Counted from the stretch's first letter, positions 1 to 9,143 are shown. The stretch is DNA of 64,000 bases from Parvibaculaceae bacterium PLY_AMNH_Bact1 (GCA_032881465.1 CP126168.1:1736001-1800000), one strand, 5' to 3'. The notes: generated by a model not told the origin, from the letters alone. Translations and numbers: made by a program.

Positions 1-390
1 GTCCATGTAGACGTCAGGCGCATGCAACAAGGTCCCGCCCTCCGCCATGGCGACAACAGCCAGTGCATTCTCCATGTTCTTAGCGGTAAGCGTGGTGCCT
101 TCCAGCGGATCAAGCGCAATGTCGACCTTTGGCCCGCCAGTGCCGACTTCCTCACCGATATAAAGCATCGGTGCCTCGTCGCGCTCTCCCTCGCCAATTA
201 CGATCGTGCCATCAATTGGCAGTGCATTCAGCTCCTGGCGCATGGCGTCGACCGCAGCCTGATCAGCTTCTTTTTCATCGCCCCGACCTGACAGCCTGGA
301 CGCGGCCACCGCTGCACGCTCAGTCACACGCGCGAGCTCAAGAGCCAGAGTACGGCTCAAACCCTGATTGGCGGCTTTTTTGGAAGTCAT
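1..390 (-). CDS. glpX: Class II fructose-1,6-bisphosphatase, N-terminal part (runs off the window)
   Basis: Cytosolic Mg/Mn-dependent hydrolysis of fructose-1,6-bisphosphate to fructose-6-phosphate in gluconeogenesis. Only the first 130 residues are present because the frame is open to base 1. Two family motifs are visible: [11 protein letters not shown] at residues 66-76 and the metal-binding DPLEGTT at residues 94-100, each intact. The ATG at 390 is preceded by GGGGATAAGA, a good ribosome binding site. The gene lies downstream of hom in the same orientation, separated by about 135 bases that hold a palindromic repeat and a hairpin, so it may have its own promoter. Identification is firm; activity cannot be judged from a third of the protein. 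Confidence 0.93.
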   Translation of the reverse strand, partial: MTSKKAANQGLSRTLALELARVTERAAVAASRLSGRGDEKEADQAAVDAMRQELNALPIDGTIVIGEGERDEAPMLYIGEEVGTGGPKVDIALDPLEGTTLTAKNMENALAVVAMAEGGTLLHAPDVYMD

Positions 391-434
391 TCTTATCCCC
401 GTTGGTTCACGTGTGTTTCTTGTGCCGACTTTTA

Positions 435-485
435 GAGCATTTTCAACCAAAGTTGCAGACTTTTGTGGTTCGAAAATGCGACAAA
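435..485. repeat. Dispersed palindromic intergenic repeat, copy 1
   Basis: A 51-base element that matches the one at 52075-52125 in 46 of 51 positions by hand alignment. It contains an inverted repeat (GCATTTTC at 437-444 against GAAAATGC at 472-479) with further pairing inside the arms. It sits between hom and glpX. Shorter or diverged relatives lie at 31953-31995 and 20651-20677. It looks like a small non-coding repeat family of the kind scattered through many alphaproteobacterial genomes; the family is not one I can name. Confidence 0.65.
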
Positions 486-499
486 AATGAGAGATTGAA

Positions 500-524
500 G
501 CGGTTCTCGATAACTTAGAACCGC
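500..524 (-). terminator. Hairpin directly after the hom stop codon
   Basis: Perfect 8-base arms GCGGTTCT and AGAACCGC enclose a 9-base loop, beginning one base after the hom stop. In the hom direction it is not followed immediately by a T run (the nearest is about 16 bases on), so it is a possible terminator or mRNA 3' end stabiliser, not a textbook intrinsic terminator. Confidence 0.4.
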
Positions 525-525
525 G

Positions 526-1827
526 CTATGAGCCTTGGATGCGGATCACAACCGGCGTGCTCACCACATCTGCATGTTCTGAAAGAAGCGCCAGTGCCCG
601 TTGCATCGTCGCCTCGCGGGTCTCATGGGTAATCAGGACCACCGGAAGCCATTCGCCATCTTGCCCGTGGTCAGCACGCTGGACAATCCGCTCAATGGAG
701 ACATCTGCCTCCGCAAGGGCCTTTGTCACTTCAGCCATGCTTCCGGCCCGGTCAGCGGCCTCTAGCCTTAAGTAGTACGCGCCTGAATAGTCGCCCATTT
801 CCACAGTTTCAGCAGGCTGGAGCTCCGATTGTGGAAGAATAAATGGCGGGAAAGCGATGCCGCGAGCAATATCCACAATGTCGGCCACCACTGCCGAAGC
901 AGTTGGCCCCTCTCCCGCGCCAGGGCCCGTCAGAACAACATTGCCGACATATCCCCCATCGACAGAAACCGCATTGGTGACCCCTGAAACACTCGCCAAT
1001 GGCGCGCTATGGGCCACCAGCGCCGGATGAACCCGCTGTTCGATGGCACCTTGTTCATTGCGCACAGCCGTGCCCAGAAGCTTGATCCGGTATCCAAACT
1101 CAGCAGCAAACTTGATATCAGCAGCAGATACCGCCTCAATGCCTTCCACATAGACTGAGGAAAAGTCGACTGCCGTACCAAAGGAAAGACTGGCGAGGAT
1201 CGCCAGCTTGTGGGCCGCATCAGTTCCCCCAACGTCAAAGCTAGGGTCTGCTTCGGCGTAACCAAGCTTCTGCGCATCGGCGAGCACATCGGCGAAGTCA
1301 GCCCCAGTTTCTTCCATTTCAGTCAGGATGTAGTTGCAAGTCCCGTTCAAAATCCCAGAAACCTGCGAAATCCGGTTTGCCAACAGGCCTTCCCTCATCG
1401 CCTTGATGATCGGAATGCCGCCCGCCACTGCCGCTTCGAAGTTAAGCGCGGCCTCACCTTTCTCCGCAAGTGCTGCCAGCGCAGCACCATGATGCGCCAC
1501 AAGAGCCTTGTTGGCTGTCACCACATGCTTGCCAGAAGAAAGAGCCGCCTCAACCGCGCTTTTCGCCGAACCGTCTGATCCACCGATCAGTTCGACAAAC
1601 ACGTCAATATCGGCGTTCTTCGCCATATCGACCGGATCGTCAAACCAGCTCGCCCCGGAAACATCAAAACCCCGGTCTTTGGACCTGTCACGGGCACAAA
1701 TGGCTGTAATAACAATCTCCCGGCCAGAGATCGCCGCCAGGCGGGGACCCTCAGCTTCCAATTGTTTGCCGACGCCACCGCCGACCGTGCCTAGTCCCGC
1801 CAGGCCAATTCGCAGCGGTGTTGTCAT
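526..1827 (-). CDS. hom: Homoserine dehydrogenase
   Basis: NAD(P)H-dependent reduction of aspartate semialdehyde to homoserine, the branch point to threonine and methionine. The protein is 433 residues, normal for the long bacterial form. The N-terminal Rossmann motif GLAGLGTVGGG is at residues 8-18, the family signature GILNGTCNYILTEM is near residue 160, and the last 80 or so residues (from YYLRLEAADRAGS) form an ACT domain, which in this family usually gives feedback control by threonine. It starts 3 bases after the alaC stop, so the two are almost surely co-transcribed; AlaC is a frequent neighbour of hom in alphaproteobacteria. metY at 11.3 kb acts later on the same branch. Confidence 0.96.
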   Translation of the reverse strand: MTTPLRIGLAGLGTVGGGVGKQLEAEGPRLAAISGREIVITAICARDRSKDRGFDVSGASWFDDPVDMAKNADIDVFVELIGGSDGSAKSAVEAALSSGKHVVTANKALVAHHGAALAALAEKGEAALNFEAAVAGGIPIIKAMREGLLANRISQVSGILNGTCNYILTEMEETGADFADVLADAQKLGYAEADPSFDVGGTDAAHKLAILASLSFGTAVDFSSVYVEGIEAVSAADIKFAAEFGYRIKLLGTAVRNEQGAIEQRVHPALVAHSAPLASVSGVTNAVSVDGGYVGNVVLTGPGAGEGPTASAVVADIVDIARGIAFPPFILPQSELQPAETVEMGDYSGAYYLRLEAADRAGSMAEVTKALAEADVSIERIVQRADHGQDGEWLPVVLITHETREATMQRALALLSEHADVVSTPVVIRIQGS

Positions 1828-1830
1828 TTT

Positions 1831-3081
1831 TTACGCTTTCTGCCCCGGATACTGCACCACGGTGCCCCCTGAAGGGTCATAGTCCGCGAGGATTTTGTCT
1901 GCATTTTCCAGGAATTTTTTCACATTCCGCGCCGCCTGACGGATGCGTTGTTCGTTTTCAACCAGCCCGATACGCACATGCCCATCGCCATATTCGCCAA
2001 AGCCTATTCCTGCTGCCACGGCGATGTCAGCATGCTCCAGCAACAACATCGAGAAAGCCAACGAGCCCAAATGCTTGAATTTTTCCGGGATCGGGGCCCA
2101 GGCAAACATGCCCGCTTTCGGTGTTGGAATTTCCCATCCAGCACGTCCCATACTGTCAATCAGGATATCCCGGCGGGTTTTGTAGGTCTCGCGGATTTCC
2201 TCAATGCAGTCCGTCGGACCATTAAGCGCCGCGGCCGCCGCAACCTGGATCGGCGTGAAAGCCCCATAGTCCAGATAGGACTTTACACGAGCAAGCGCGC
2301 CAATAAGGCGCTCATTACCAACTGCAAATCCCATACGCCAGCCAGGCATCGCAAAAGTCTTGGACAGCGACGTAAACTCAACCGCCAGATCCATAGCGCC
2401 CGGTACTTGCAGCAATGATGGCGGCGGATTGCCGTCAAAATAGATTTCCGCGTAGGCAAGGTCTGAGATCAGGAACAGCTCATGCTCCTTTGCGATCTTC
2501 ACGACCTCCTTGTAGAACTCGAGGTCTGCGACGTAACCCGTTGGATTTGCAGGATAATTGATCACCAGCGCGGAGGGTGCAGGAACCGAATGCTTGAGAG
2601 CGCGATGCAGTGTCCGCAGATATTCCTCACCCGGCTCAACACCACCCAACAAGTGCCGAACGACGCCACCGGAGATGATGAATCCGAAGGCATGAATTGG
2701 ATATGTCGGATTTGGAACCAGGATCACGTCACCCGGCGCTGAGATCGCCTGCGCAAGGTTTGCAAGCCCCTCTTTGGAGCCCAGTGTCGCGATGACCTGC
2801 GTCTCCGGATCGAGTTTCACTCCGAACCGGCGTTCGTAGTAGCCAGCTTGTGCTTTGCGAAGCCCCGGAATGCCTCTGGAGGCAGAATAGCGATGGGTCC
2901 GCGGGTCTTGCACCGTCTCAATCAGCTTATCGACAATGTGCTGAGGGGTCGGCATATCGGGATTACCCATGCCGAAATCGATAATGTCGCGCCCTTCCGC
3001 GCGCGCCTTCGCTTTCAGGCGGTTGACCACCTCCAAAACGTAAGGGGGCAAGCGTTTGATACGATGAAATTCCTCAGTCAT
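1831..3081 (-). CDS. alaC: AlaC-type class I/II aminotransferase
   Basis: PLP-dependent aminotransferase of fold type I, 416 residues. The PLP lysine is K241 in SLSKTFAMPGWRMGF, and D207 with Y210 (SDLAYAEIYFDG) make the usual pyridine and phenol contacts. The N-terminus (RIKRLPPYVLEVVNRLK, then DIIDFGMGNPD) resembles AlaC, the glutamate-pyruvate aminotransferase, more than aspartate aminotransferase. The alternative is an LL-diaminopimelate-type or broad-range alanine aminotransferase; substrate is inferred. The gene precedes hom by 3 bases. Its ATG at 3081 is preceded by GGAGTCCTTTGAG, an acceptable ribosome site. Confidence 0.85.
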   Translation of the reverse strand: MTEEFHRIKRLPPYVLEVVNRLKAKARAEGRDIIDFGMGNPDMPTPQHIVDKLIETVQDPRTHRYSASRGIPGLRKAQAGYYERRFGVKLDPETQVIATLGSKEGLANLAQAISAPGDVILVPNPTYPIHAFGFIISGGVVRHLLGGVEPGEEYLRTLHRALKHSVPAPSALVINYPANPTGYVADLEFYKEVVKIAKEHELFLISDLAYAEIYFDGNPPPSLLQVPGAMDLAVEFTSLSKTFAMPGWRMGFAVGNERLIGALARVKSYLDYGAFTPIQVAAAAALNGPTDCIEEIRETYKTRRDILIDSMGRAGWEIPTPKAGMFAWAPIPEKFKHLGSLAFSMLLLEHADIAVAAGIGFGEYGDGHVRIGLVENEQRIRQAARNVKKFLENADKILADYDPSGGTVVQYPGQKA

Positions 3082-3271
3082 CTCAAAGGACTCCGGCTAA
3101 AACAGCCTCAAGTTGCAGGCGAAAGCACCATCGGGCGCTCTTATACCGCCAAAAACCGGGTCGGACCACGGGTTTCCGAGCCCCGGACAAGCCTTAGGCT
3201 GAATAATAAGAAGAAACGAAATAAACGGGCGAAAAAGGCCAAAGAATGGCCAATTTCATGAGCTTGAGCGC

Positions 3272-4768
3272 CTATTCAATGAATATTTCGGCGCGGCGGT
3301 TTCCCGCTTCACCCGCAGGCATGGATTCGTAGTAGACGGGAACCGCGTCCCCTTTCGCCTCGACAACCACACGTGAGGGATCGAGCCCCGCTCGAATGAG
3401 CTCATTTGCGACCGCATTCGCTCGTTTCATGGACACATTGAAGTTCGCAAGAAGATGATCGCCTACCCCAAGGTCTCCTGTCCGACTGGACGCATGCCCA
3501 ACGACCCGCACAATGCCGTTATATGCCGCAGCGCTTGCAGCGGCGGCGGCAATCTTCTGCCGGTCCTCAGCGTTAAGTCCCGTCGAACCATGGGCAAAAC
3601 TCACCACATAGGGGGGTATATTGCCGGGTCCACCCTGGTTCGCATAGGCGGTTCCATTAGGAGCAGACTGTGCAGGAGCAAGTGAAGCACCCGGCCCAAC
3701 AGGTCCCAGACCTCTCAAAGCATCCAGATTGACCTCCACCGGGTCTTCCGGGTCGGCAGAACCCGTCGGAGCCCCTGCGGCACCATAGCGAGAAGAAACA
3801 ATTGGCCCGGCTGCTTCCAGCGCTTCCTGCGTCAAAGCAGGCGCTGAAGATGCTTCGAACGTACTACTTGAGCGAGGAACAGTGGTCGCAGCAGCAGCAA
3901 CGGACGGTGTTGCGCGCGGTGTTGGTACAACCGCAGCTTGCGCCGCAGGCTCGGTCGTTTGAACCGGCACAGGTGGGCGTTCGCGGTAATTCGGCGTGGC
4001 AGACGATGCCACATTCGCCTGAGGTGTCGAGGTCACACGGGCAGTATCAGGCACCGCTGGTACGGCCGGGCGACGGTTCGTCTGGGCTGGTTGAGCTGGC
4101 GCAGGCGCAACGGGTGTCGCTGCAGCCACTGGCTCCGGAGCGGCAGCAACAGGAGCTGACGCCTGAGGCGCCGGCACAGATACAGGTTCGGTCACAACGG
4201 GCGCCGTAACAGCGGCCTGGGTCGCGCGTTCAACGACCTGTTCAGCAGCGCTCTCGGCGGAAGCCAAAGAGGACCGTCCACCCCGTGCGGGTTCAGGAAT
4301 GACCCCCACATTGGATGAAGCAGCTGCAGCAGCGGGTGAAGGCGCCGTTAGGGTTGCTGTTGGTAGAGGCGCAGGGCTTGAAGTCGGTGCGGCACTTCTA
4401 GGCGCCGGAGCAGGTGCTCCTGTCCCCCCACGCAAAATTTCGTCGCTATATCGCGCCCGCTCCCGGTCGGCAGCCAAACCATCAACCGCTTCTTGCACCT
4501 CAGTCGCAGAGCTTCGCGCAGGCACTTCACCTGGAACATCAGCTAACTCGGGAAAGTCTTTTTCAGTGTTGGGGTCTGCCGCTGCGGCCTCAGCATCATC
4601 GCCATAAATGAGACCAGGACGTGCCCAATCAGGAGCCGTCGAACAGGCCGCAAGGCCGGTAACCAGCAACACTGTGCCCAGAACGTTACCAAACCGCTTC
4701 GTCGCTCGCTCAACGATCCCTGGTGTAGCAGACGAACATGCTTCGCTTGGTTGGCGTTCACTTGTCAT
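3272..4768 (-). CDS. OmpA-family lipoprotein with long Ala/Pro-rich linker
   Basis: Predicted outer-membrane-anchored peptidoglycan-binding protein, 498 residues from the ATG at 4768. A hydrophobic stretch ends in the lipobox LAAC, with the lipidated cysteine at about residue 42. A long Ala/Pro/Ser/Thr-rich low-complexity segment follows, then an OmpA C-terminal domain in roughly the last 110 residues (VGHASSRTGD, MKRANAVANELI, NRRAEIFIE). Upstream in-frame starts exist at 4789 (ATG) and 4819 (GTG), and even the chosen start leaves a long n-region, so the true start is uncertain. The linker is long enough to span periplasm. It is divergent from the EamA gene. The exact role (Pal-like tether or porin-associated) is not resolved. 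Confidence 0.8.
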   Translation of the reverse strand: MTSERQPSEACSSATPGIVERATKRFGNVLGTVLLVTGLAACSTAPDWARPGLIYGDDAEAAAADPNTEKDFPELADVPGEVPARSSATEVQEAVDGLAADRERARYSDEILRGGTGAPAPAPRSAAPTSSPAPLPTATLTAPSPAAAAASSNVGVIPEPARGGRSSLASAESAAEQVVERATQAAVTAPVVTEPVSVPAPQASAPVAAAPEPVAAATPVAPAPAQPAQTNRRPAVPAVPDTARVTSTPQANVASSATPNYRERPPVPVQTTEPAAQAAVVPTPRATPSVAAAATTVPRSSSTFEASSAPALTQEALEAAGPIVSSRYGAAGAPTGSADPEDPVEVNLDALRGLGPVGPGASLAPAQSAPNGTAYANQGGPGNIPPYVVSFAHGSTGLNAEDRQKIAAAAASAAAYNGIVRVVGHASSRTGDLGVGDHLLANFNVSMKRANAVANELIRAGLDPSRVVVEAKGDAVPVYYESMPAGEAGNRRAEIFIE

Positions 4769-5014
4769 ATTGACCCCGCACACTTGACCATTCATTGGCC
4801 AGACCCCTTTTTGGCACACCTCAGCGGCTCTCGCTGAGGCTCACAGATTTTCTGGTCCCTACCCTATAGGATATTCGGCGCAAACGTAACCAGACCAAAT
4901 AGCAACAATGCAAAGTTTCTAGCCGCTCTCCCCGGACGAAAAGGCCCCAAACGCCGTTACCGTGCAATCCCATTTGCTGTTTCTACGAATAGGCAGCTGG
5001 TCCCTTCGACCTTT

Positions 5015-5878
5015 ATGGTCCGCACCATGGAAACCGACATTAGCCTCGCCCTGATCGGCCTGGTCCTTCTTACAGCCCTTATGCATGCAAGCTGGAACGC
5101 CATGGTGCGTGCTGGCGAGGACAGGCTTAACTCGCTGGCTCTGATGACTGGCGCCTGCGGTCTGTTCGCTCTGCCCGTATTGCCGTTCCTACCGTTCCCC
5201 ACTCTGGAAACCTGGGCGATATTAGGCGTCACCCTTGTCCTCCACACGGGTTACAAGCTGTTTCTCGTGCGCGCTTACACTTTTGGGGATTTAGGACACG
5301 TCTACCCCATTGCGCGTGGCACCGCACCGCTGCTCGTTGCACTGGGAGCCTACCTGATCATAGGCGAAACAGTGTCCCTTTATGCGGTAGCAGGCCTGAT
5401 CCTGGTAACAGGCGGCATCATGAGCCTAGCCTGGCAAAGACGCGGCGGCTCATCTGACGAGCGCAAAGCGACATTCTACGCGTTGGGCACTGCCGCCTTT
5501 ATTGCCAGCTACACGATGATGGACGGCATTGGCGGACGTGTCGCTCAAACCCCAATGACGTATGTGTTTTGGTTGTTTCTGCTCGACGGGCTCATATTTT
5601 TCTCGATCGGGCTTTACCGACGCGGCTGGCGGTCAATACGAGCGACCAATTCCATCGGCGTCATCGCATTCGGTGGTGCCGCTCTTCAAATGATCGCTTA
5701 TGCATTGGTTATCTGGGCCATGAGCGTTGCGCCTCTGGGCCTGATATCGGCACTGCGGGAGACAAGCGTCATCTTCGCTGCCTTGCTCTCAGCCTACATC
5801 CTCAAAGAACCCGTCGGGCGCATTGGCATCGCCGCCGCAATCATCGTCGCAGTTGGGGTCATTCTCATCCGGTTTTAA
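5015..5878 (+). CDS. EamA/DMT-superfamily transporter
   Basis: Inner-membrane protein of up to 287 residues with about ten hydrophobic segments arranged as two EamA halves, as expected for drug/metabolite transporters. HASWNAMVRAGEDR near the start and LGHVYPIARGTAPL in the first half are typical of the family. Substrate is unknown; the family includes exporters of amino acids, metabolites and polyamines. An in-frame ATG five codons in (5027) is an equally plausible start, and neither has a clear ribosome site. The stop is 3 bases before the end of the convergent SDR gene. Confidence 0.85.
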   Translation: MVRTMETDISLALIGLVLLTALMHASWNAMVRAGEDRLNSLALMTGACGLFALPVLPFLPFPTLETWAILGVTLVLHTGYKLFLVRAYTFGDLGHVYPIARGTAPLLVALGAYLIIGETVSLYAVAGLILVTGGIMSLAWQRRGGSSDERKATFYALGTAAFIASYTMMDGIGGRVAQTPMTYVFWLFLLDGLIFFSIGLYRRGWRSIRATNSIGVIAFGGAALQMIAYALVIWAMSVAPLGLISALRETSVIFAALLSAYILKEPVGRIGIAAAIIVAVGVILIRF

Positions 5879-5881
5879 CGG

Positions 5882-6685
5882 TTAGTAGGTCCGCGTGATC
5901 TCCAAGGCTTTCAGTGAAGCTTCAATGTCTTTCATGCGCGGTTGCATGTCATCCAGCAGGTGAGCCTGGGTTGGAATGTAGAAGAGATCTAAATCCATTC
6001 CCTTAAGCGCAACCTCTGCACAGCGCTCTGCCGTGATGACCTCGAGCTCCGGCGGCGCCATGGACGGGTCTGGCAGACTGCGCGCGACAAGCGGCGTGTA
6101 AACGGCACCAGGTAAAAGTACATGAAGGTCGAGAAGACCTGCCTTCTCCTGCTCAATCCGCAGCCATTCCATTGCCACCAGTAGCGCATGTTTGGTCGCG
6201 CCGTAGAACGTCATCTTGCCTGCACTGACCGCCGTCGGTACGCTTAAGGAGTTCTCCGACGCGGTTACCATCAGTCTACCCCGCTTACCATCAGCTTCCA
6301 GGTGACGCGCATAGGCTTGTGCGATTTTCGGTCCGGCAAAAAAGTTGATCTCAAAGAGCTTCGTCATGGCATCGGTTGCATCAAACGGCTCTTTGGCAAG
6401 ACTGCTGCGATGCCCTATGCCCGCATTGGAGAAGATCAGGTCCAGATGCCCAGCTGTCTCATATGCCTGATCGACAAGCTTCGCCGCGGCGGTAGGGTCG
6501 CTAAGGTCACAGACCATCGCTGTTGCGCCCTCACCGATACTTGCAACAGTTTCGTTGACACCGTCCGCATCCACATCTGCACAAATGACGTTCGCGCCAC
6601 GCTTTGACAAAGCGATTGCTGTTGCCTCGCCAATACCAGACGCAGCGCCTGTTATCAGAACGCTCTTGCCTTGATAGTCGATCAT
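5882..6685 (-). CDS. Short-chain dehydrogenase/reductase
   Basis: NAD(P)-dependent SDR oxidoreductase, 267 residues. The cofactor motif TGAASGIG is near residues 12-19, NAG lies in SNAGIGHRSS, the catalytic serine in TASENS and the YxxxK pair in YGATKHAL. The start at 6685 is chosen because GGGGGAGG lies just upstream; a longer reading would translate that ribosome site as protein. Asp in CADVDADG after strand 2 suggests a preference for NAD(H), as in classical SDRs. Substrate cannot be deduced. Upstream on the same strand is the decayed GNAT/argC remnant. Confidence 0.88.
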   Translation of the reverse strand: MIDYQGKSVLITGAASGIGEATAIALSKRGANVICADVDADGVNETVASIGEGATAMVCDLSDPTAAAKLVDQAYETAGHLDLIFSNAGIGHRSSLAKEPFDATDAMTKLFEINFFAGPKIAQAYARHLEADGKRGRLMVTASENSLSVPTAVSAGKMTFYGATKHALLVAMEWLRIEQEKAGLLDLHVLLPGAVYTPLVARSLPDPSMAPPELEVITAERCAEVALKGMDLDLFYIPTQAHLLDDMQPRMKDIEASLKALEITRTY

Positions 6686-6702
6686 GCCTCGGCCTCCCCC
6701 GC

Positions 6703-6832
6703 TCACCTTATTCGTGAGCATTGTGTATCTGATATAAATCCAGTTACTTCATCAATGCCGAGCACCAAATTTGTGCTCTGTCCGGCCGCGCCTGAAGCGC
6801 CTTTCCCCAGATTGTCGAGAAGCGCGACACCT
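6703..6832 (-). pseudogene. C-terminal fragment of a second argC copy
   Basis: Read on the minus strand from about 6832, the frame gives VALLDNLGKGASGAAG then QSTNLVLGIDEVTG, which matches the end of the intact ArgC at 7101-8069 in 24 of 30 residues, also counted by hand. The frame then continues for about 14 residues to a TGA at 6703. No upstream part of ArgC is present: immediately before the match the sequence becomes a GNAT-like N-terminus in another frame. It is a relic of a duplicated or second argC gene, too short to work. Confidence 0.75.
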
Positions 6833-7031
6833 TCGATCCGTCTGGAAGTATGATGGGCCCCGCCTGAGCTGTCGGATCGTCAAGTTTAGACACAAATGAT
6901 ATCGCGTCCTTTGAGATCGCAGCCGTCTGCTCTTGTGCAGCCTCTGGGCGCAAATTATCTGGCGACCAACCTCTACCAAGAGCAGAAAGATAGGCAGGAA
7001 TATGATCAATGGTTGGCTTGAGTAACTTCAT
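6833..7031 (-). pseudogene. N-terminal fragment of a GNAT acetyltransferase
   Basis: The open frame starting at 7031 encodes MKLLKPTIDHIPAYLSALG followed by RGWSPDNLR and GPIILPDGSKV, which resembles the first 60 or so residues of a GNAT family protein. Then the frame runs into the argC fragment in a different reading frame and stops at 6744, giving a chimeric 95-codon frame. The acetyl-CoA binding core (the R/QxxGxG/A segment) is missing, so no activity is expected. The join lies near 6830. GNAT assignment is from pattern memory only and is moderately sure. Confidence 0.55.
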
Positions 7032-7100
7032 TGTATCCGTTCAACCGAAAAAGCAAGAATGGCTCAGAGTTTCTTTTCAACAGGCTCCCCCTTTTGTTGT

Positions 7101-8069
7101 CTAAGCATCCGGCACCAAACCTTCAGCTTCATCAAGCCCGAGCACCAGGTTCATGCTCTGCACAGCAGCACCTGAGGCACCTTTGCCCAGATTGTCGAGT
7201 TGCGCCACAAGCCGAACCTGCTCAGTCTCTTCGTTTCCAAAGACAAAGAGTTTCATCTCATTCGTGTGGTTGAGGCCCTCAGGATCAATATTCGCAATGC
7301 CAGCGGTTTCTTCTGCATCTGCAACCGACACAAACCGCTCACCTGCATAATGCTCGCTGAGCACATCCCAAATTTGATCCGGCGTGGCATCCGATGCCAA
7401 AGACCAGAGCTGCACCGGCACTTCCACCAGCATGCCCTGCCGGTAGCGGCCAACAGCCGGTGAAAAGAGTGGTTTATGATTCAACCCGCCATAGACTTGC
7501 ATCTCGGGCACATGTTTATGCGCGAGGGTCAAACCATAGAGTCGAAAAGGCTGCTCGGAGGTCGCAGGGGCCTGTGGGTCTTCATACTCTGCAATCATAC
7601 CCTTGCCGCCACCGCTATAGCCTGAGATGGCATTAATCGTCAGCGGAAAGTCCTTGGGCAAGATGCCAGCGTCGACCAATGGCCGCACAAGTGCAATCGT
7701 TCCTGTCGGATAACAGCCCGGATTACTGATCCGTTTGGAGCTGGCAACTGCTGTCCGGTGGTCCCTGGTCATCTCCGGGAAGCCATAGGTCCATCCATCG
7801 GCTACCCGAAACGCCGTTGAGCCGTCGATCACAACAGTGTCTGGATTGTCGATGACTGAAACAGCTTCAATGGCTGCTTCATCAGGCAGACACAGAAAGA
7901 CGATGTCTGCTGCATTCAGGAGACGCTTCCGCTCGTCTGCATCCTTCCGCTTCGCCGGATCGATCTGCAACAACTCTATGTCGCGCCGTCCCACAATCCG
8001 GTCCCGTATCAGAAGGCCTGTTGTTCCCGCTTCACCGTCAATGAATACCCGTTTCATGTTCTTCACCAT
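7101..8069 (-). CDS. argC: N-acetyl-gamma-glutamyl-phosphate reductase, type 2
   Basis: NADPH-dependent reduction of N-acetylglutamyl-phosphate to the semialdehyde, third step of arginine synthesis. At 322 residues it belongs to the shorter type 2 ArgC group. FIDGEAGTTGL is the N-terminal nucleotide motif, and the active-site cysteine lies in SNPGCYPTGT near residue 120. An in-frame ATG four codons later (8057) is an equally good start. It follows rplM-rpsI, with a strong terminator between, an order common in alphaproteobacteria. A diverged fragment of its 3' end is found 270 bases further downstream. Confidence 0.95.
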   Translation of the reverse strand: MVKNMKRVFIDGEAGTTGLLIRDRIVGRRDIELLQIDPAKRKDADERKRLLNAADIVFLCLPDEAAIEAVSVIDNPDTVVIDGSTAFRVADGWTYGFPEMTRDHRTAVASSKRISNPGCYPTGTIALVRPLVDAGILPKDFPLTINAISGYSGGGKGMIAEYEDPQAPATSEQPFRLYGLTLAHKHVPEMQVYGGLNHKPLFSPAVGRYRQGMLVEVPVQLWSLASDATPDQIWDVLSEHYAGERFVSVADAEETAGIANIDPEGLNHTNEMKLFVFGNEETEQVRLVAQLDNLGKGASGAAVQSMNLVLGLDEAEGLVPDA

Positions 8070-8094
8070 TCAACTCTGCTTTTTGCACCATAAC

Positions 8095-8126
8095 AAAAAA
8101 AGGGGCGCCTCGCTGGCGCCCCTTTT
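8095..8126 (-). terminator. Intrinsic terminator after rpsI
   Basis: A 10-base GC-rich stem (AGGGGCGCC and GGCGCCCCT) around a 5-base loop is followed, in the rpsI direction, by a run of seven T. It lies about 22 bases past the rpsI stop and before argC, so argC probably has its own promoter or relies on read-through. Confidence 0.85.
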
Positions 8127-8147
8127 GAACTCTGAACCCAAACAAGA

Positions 8148-8627
8148 TCAACGTTTGGAGAACTGGAAGCTCCGGCGCGCTTTCGCAAGGCCATATTTTT
8201 TACGTTCCACAACGCGGCTGTCGCGTGTGAGAAAGCCACCACTCTTCAGAACACCGCGCAGCGCAGGTTCGTAATAAGTGAGTGCCTTCGAGATACCGTG
8301 ACGCACGGCTCCAGCTTGACCGGAAAGGCCACCGCCAGAAACACTGCAAACGATATCGAACTGGTTTTCGCGGCCAGCTGCAACGAGCGGCTGACGCAAA
8401 ACCATACGCAGCACAGGGCGTGCGAAGTAAACTTCGATGTCACGGTCATTGATCGTGATACGACCAGCACCAGGCTTGATCCAGACACGAGCAACAGCGT
8501 CCTTACGCTTTCCTGTTGCATATGACCGGCCCTGCGCGTCAATCTTTGGCTCACGAGGAGCAGGCGCTTCTTCAGCTGGGGCGACCACGTCTTTCAGGTC
8601 TTCCAGCGTGCGTGCTTCTTCAGACAT
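8148..8627 (-). CDS. rpsI: 30S ribosomal protein S9
   Basis: Small-subunit protein whose C-terminal tail reaches the P-site tRNA. At 159 residues it has the N-terminal extension typical of alphaproteobacterial S9. The conserved core is visible: [33 protein letters not shown] and the terminal [16 protein letters not shown]. Its ATG shares one base with the rplM stop codon (TAATG), so the two are translationally coupled, the normal arrangement for the L13-S9 pair. Confidence 0.98.
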   Translation of the reverse strand: MSEEARTLEDLKDVVAPAEEAPAPREPKIDAQGRSYATGKRKDAVARVWIKPGAGRITINDRDIEVYFARPVLRMVLRQPLVAAGRENQFDIVCSVSGGGLSGQAGAVRHGISKALTYYEPALRGVLKSGGFLTRDSRVVERKKYGLAKARRSFQFSKR

Positions 8628-9091
8628 TACGCACTCCTCACATTCTTAGAATTCATGGCGCCAACATCGAGCTTCTCTGGCTTCTGCGCTTCATGCGGGT
8701 GATCCGTACCAGCATAGATGTGCAGGTTAGACATCTGCTTGCGAGAGAGAGGTCCACCAGGCAGCATCCGCTGCACAGCAAGCTCAACCACACGGGTTGG
8801 GAATTTGCCGCTCAGGATCTTCTCCGGAGTGGTTTCCTTGATCCCGCCAGGGTGACCGGTGTGACGGAAGTATTTCTTGTCCGTCAGTTTCTTGCCGGTC
8901 ATAGCGATCTTCTCGGCATTCACGACGATGACATTGTCACCGCAGTCCATGTGAGGCGTGAAAGTCGGCAGATGCTTGCCACGAAGGCGCATCGCGATGA
9001 TTGACGCCAGACGACCAACAACGAGGCCCTCCGCATCGATCACGATCCATTTCTTCTCAATGTCTGCGGCTTTTGCAGAATAGGTTTTCAT
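8627..9091 (-). CDS. rplM: 50S ribosomal protein L13
   Basis: Large-subunit assembly protein, 154 residues, about the family length. Recognisable parts are [42 protein letters not shown] and [20 protein letters not shown]. It begins the rplM-rpsI operon. The upstream 180 bases hold a short hairpin at 9144-9163 that may be part of the leader. In E. coli and Bacillus this operon is under feedback control, but no specific site can be shown here. Confidence 0.98.
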   Translation of the reverse strand: MKTYSAKAADIEKKWIVIDAEGLVVGRLASIIAMRLRGKHLPTFTPHMDCGDNVIVVNAEKIAMTGKKLTDKKYFRHTGHPGGIKETTPEKILSGKFPTRVVELAVQRMLPGGPLSRKQMSNLHIYAGTDHPHEAQKPEKLDVGAMNSKNVRSA

Positions 9092-9143
9092 GTGATCTCA
9101 ATCTCGACCCCTTTTGGGAGGTCTTGACCCTTTAAATACGAGA

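Noticed and set aside
5015-5247. Minus-strand frame covering the start of the EamA gene (4957-5247)
   Set aside because: It is rich in Arg and Val without motif, as expected for an antisense frame of a membrane protein gene.
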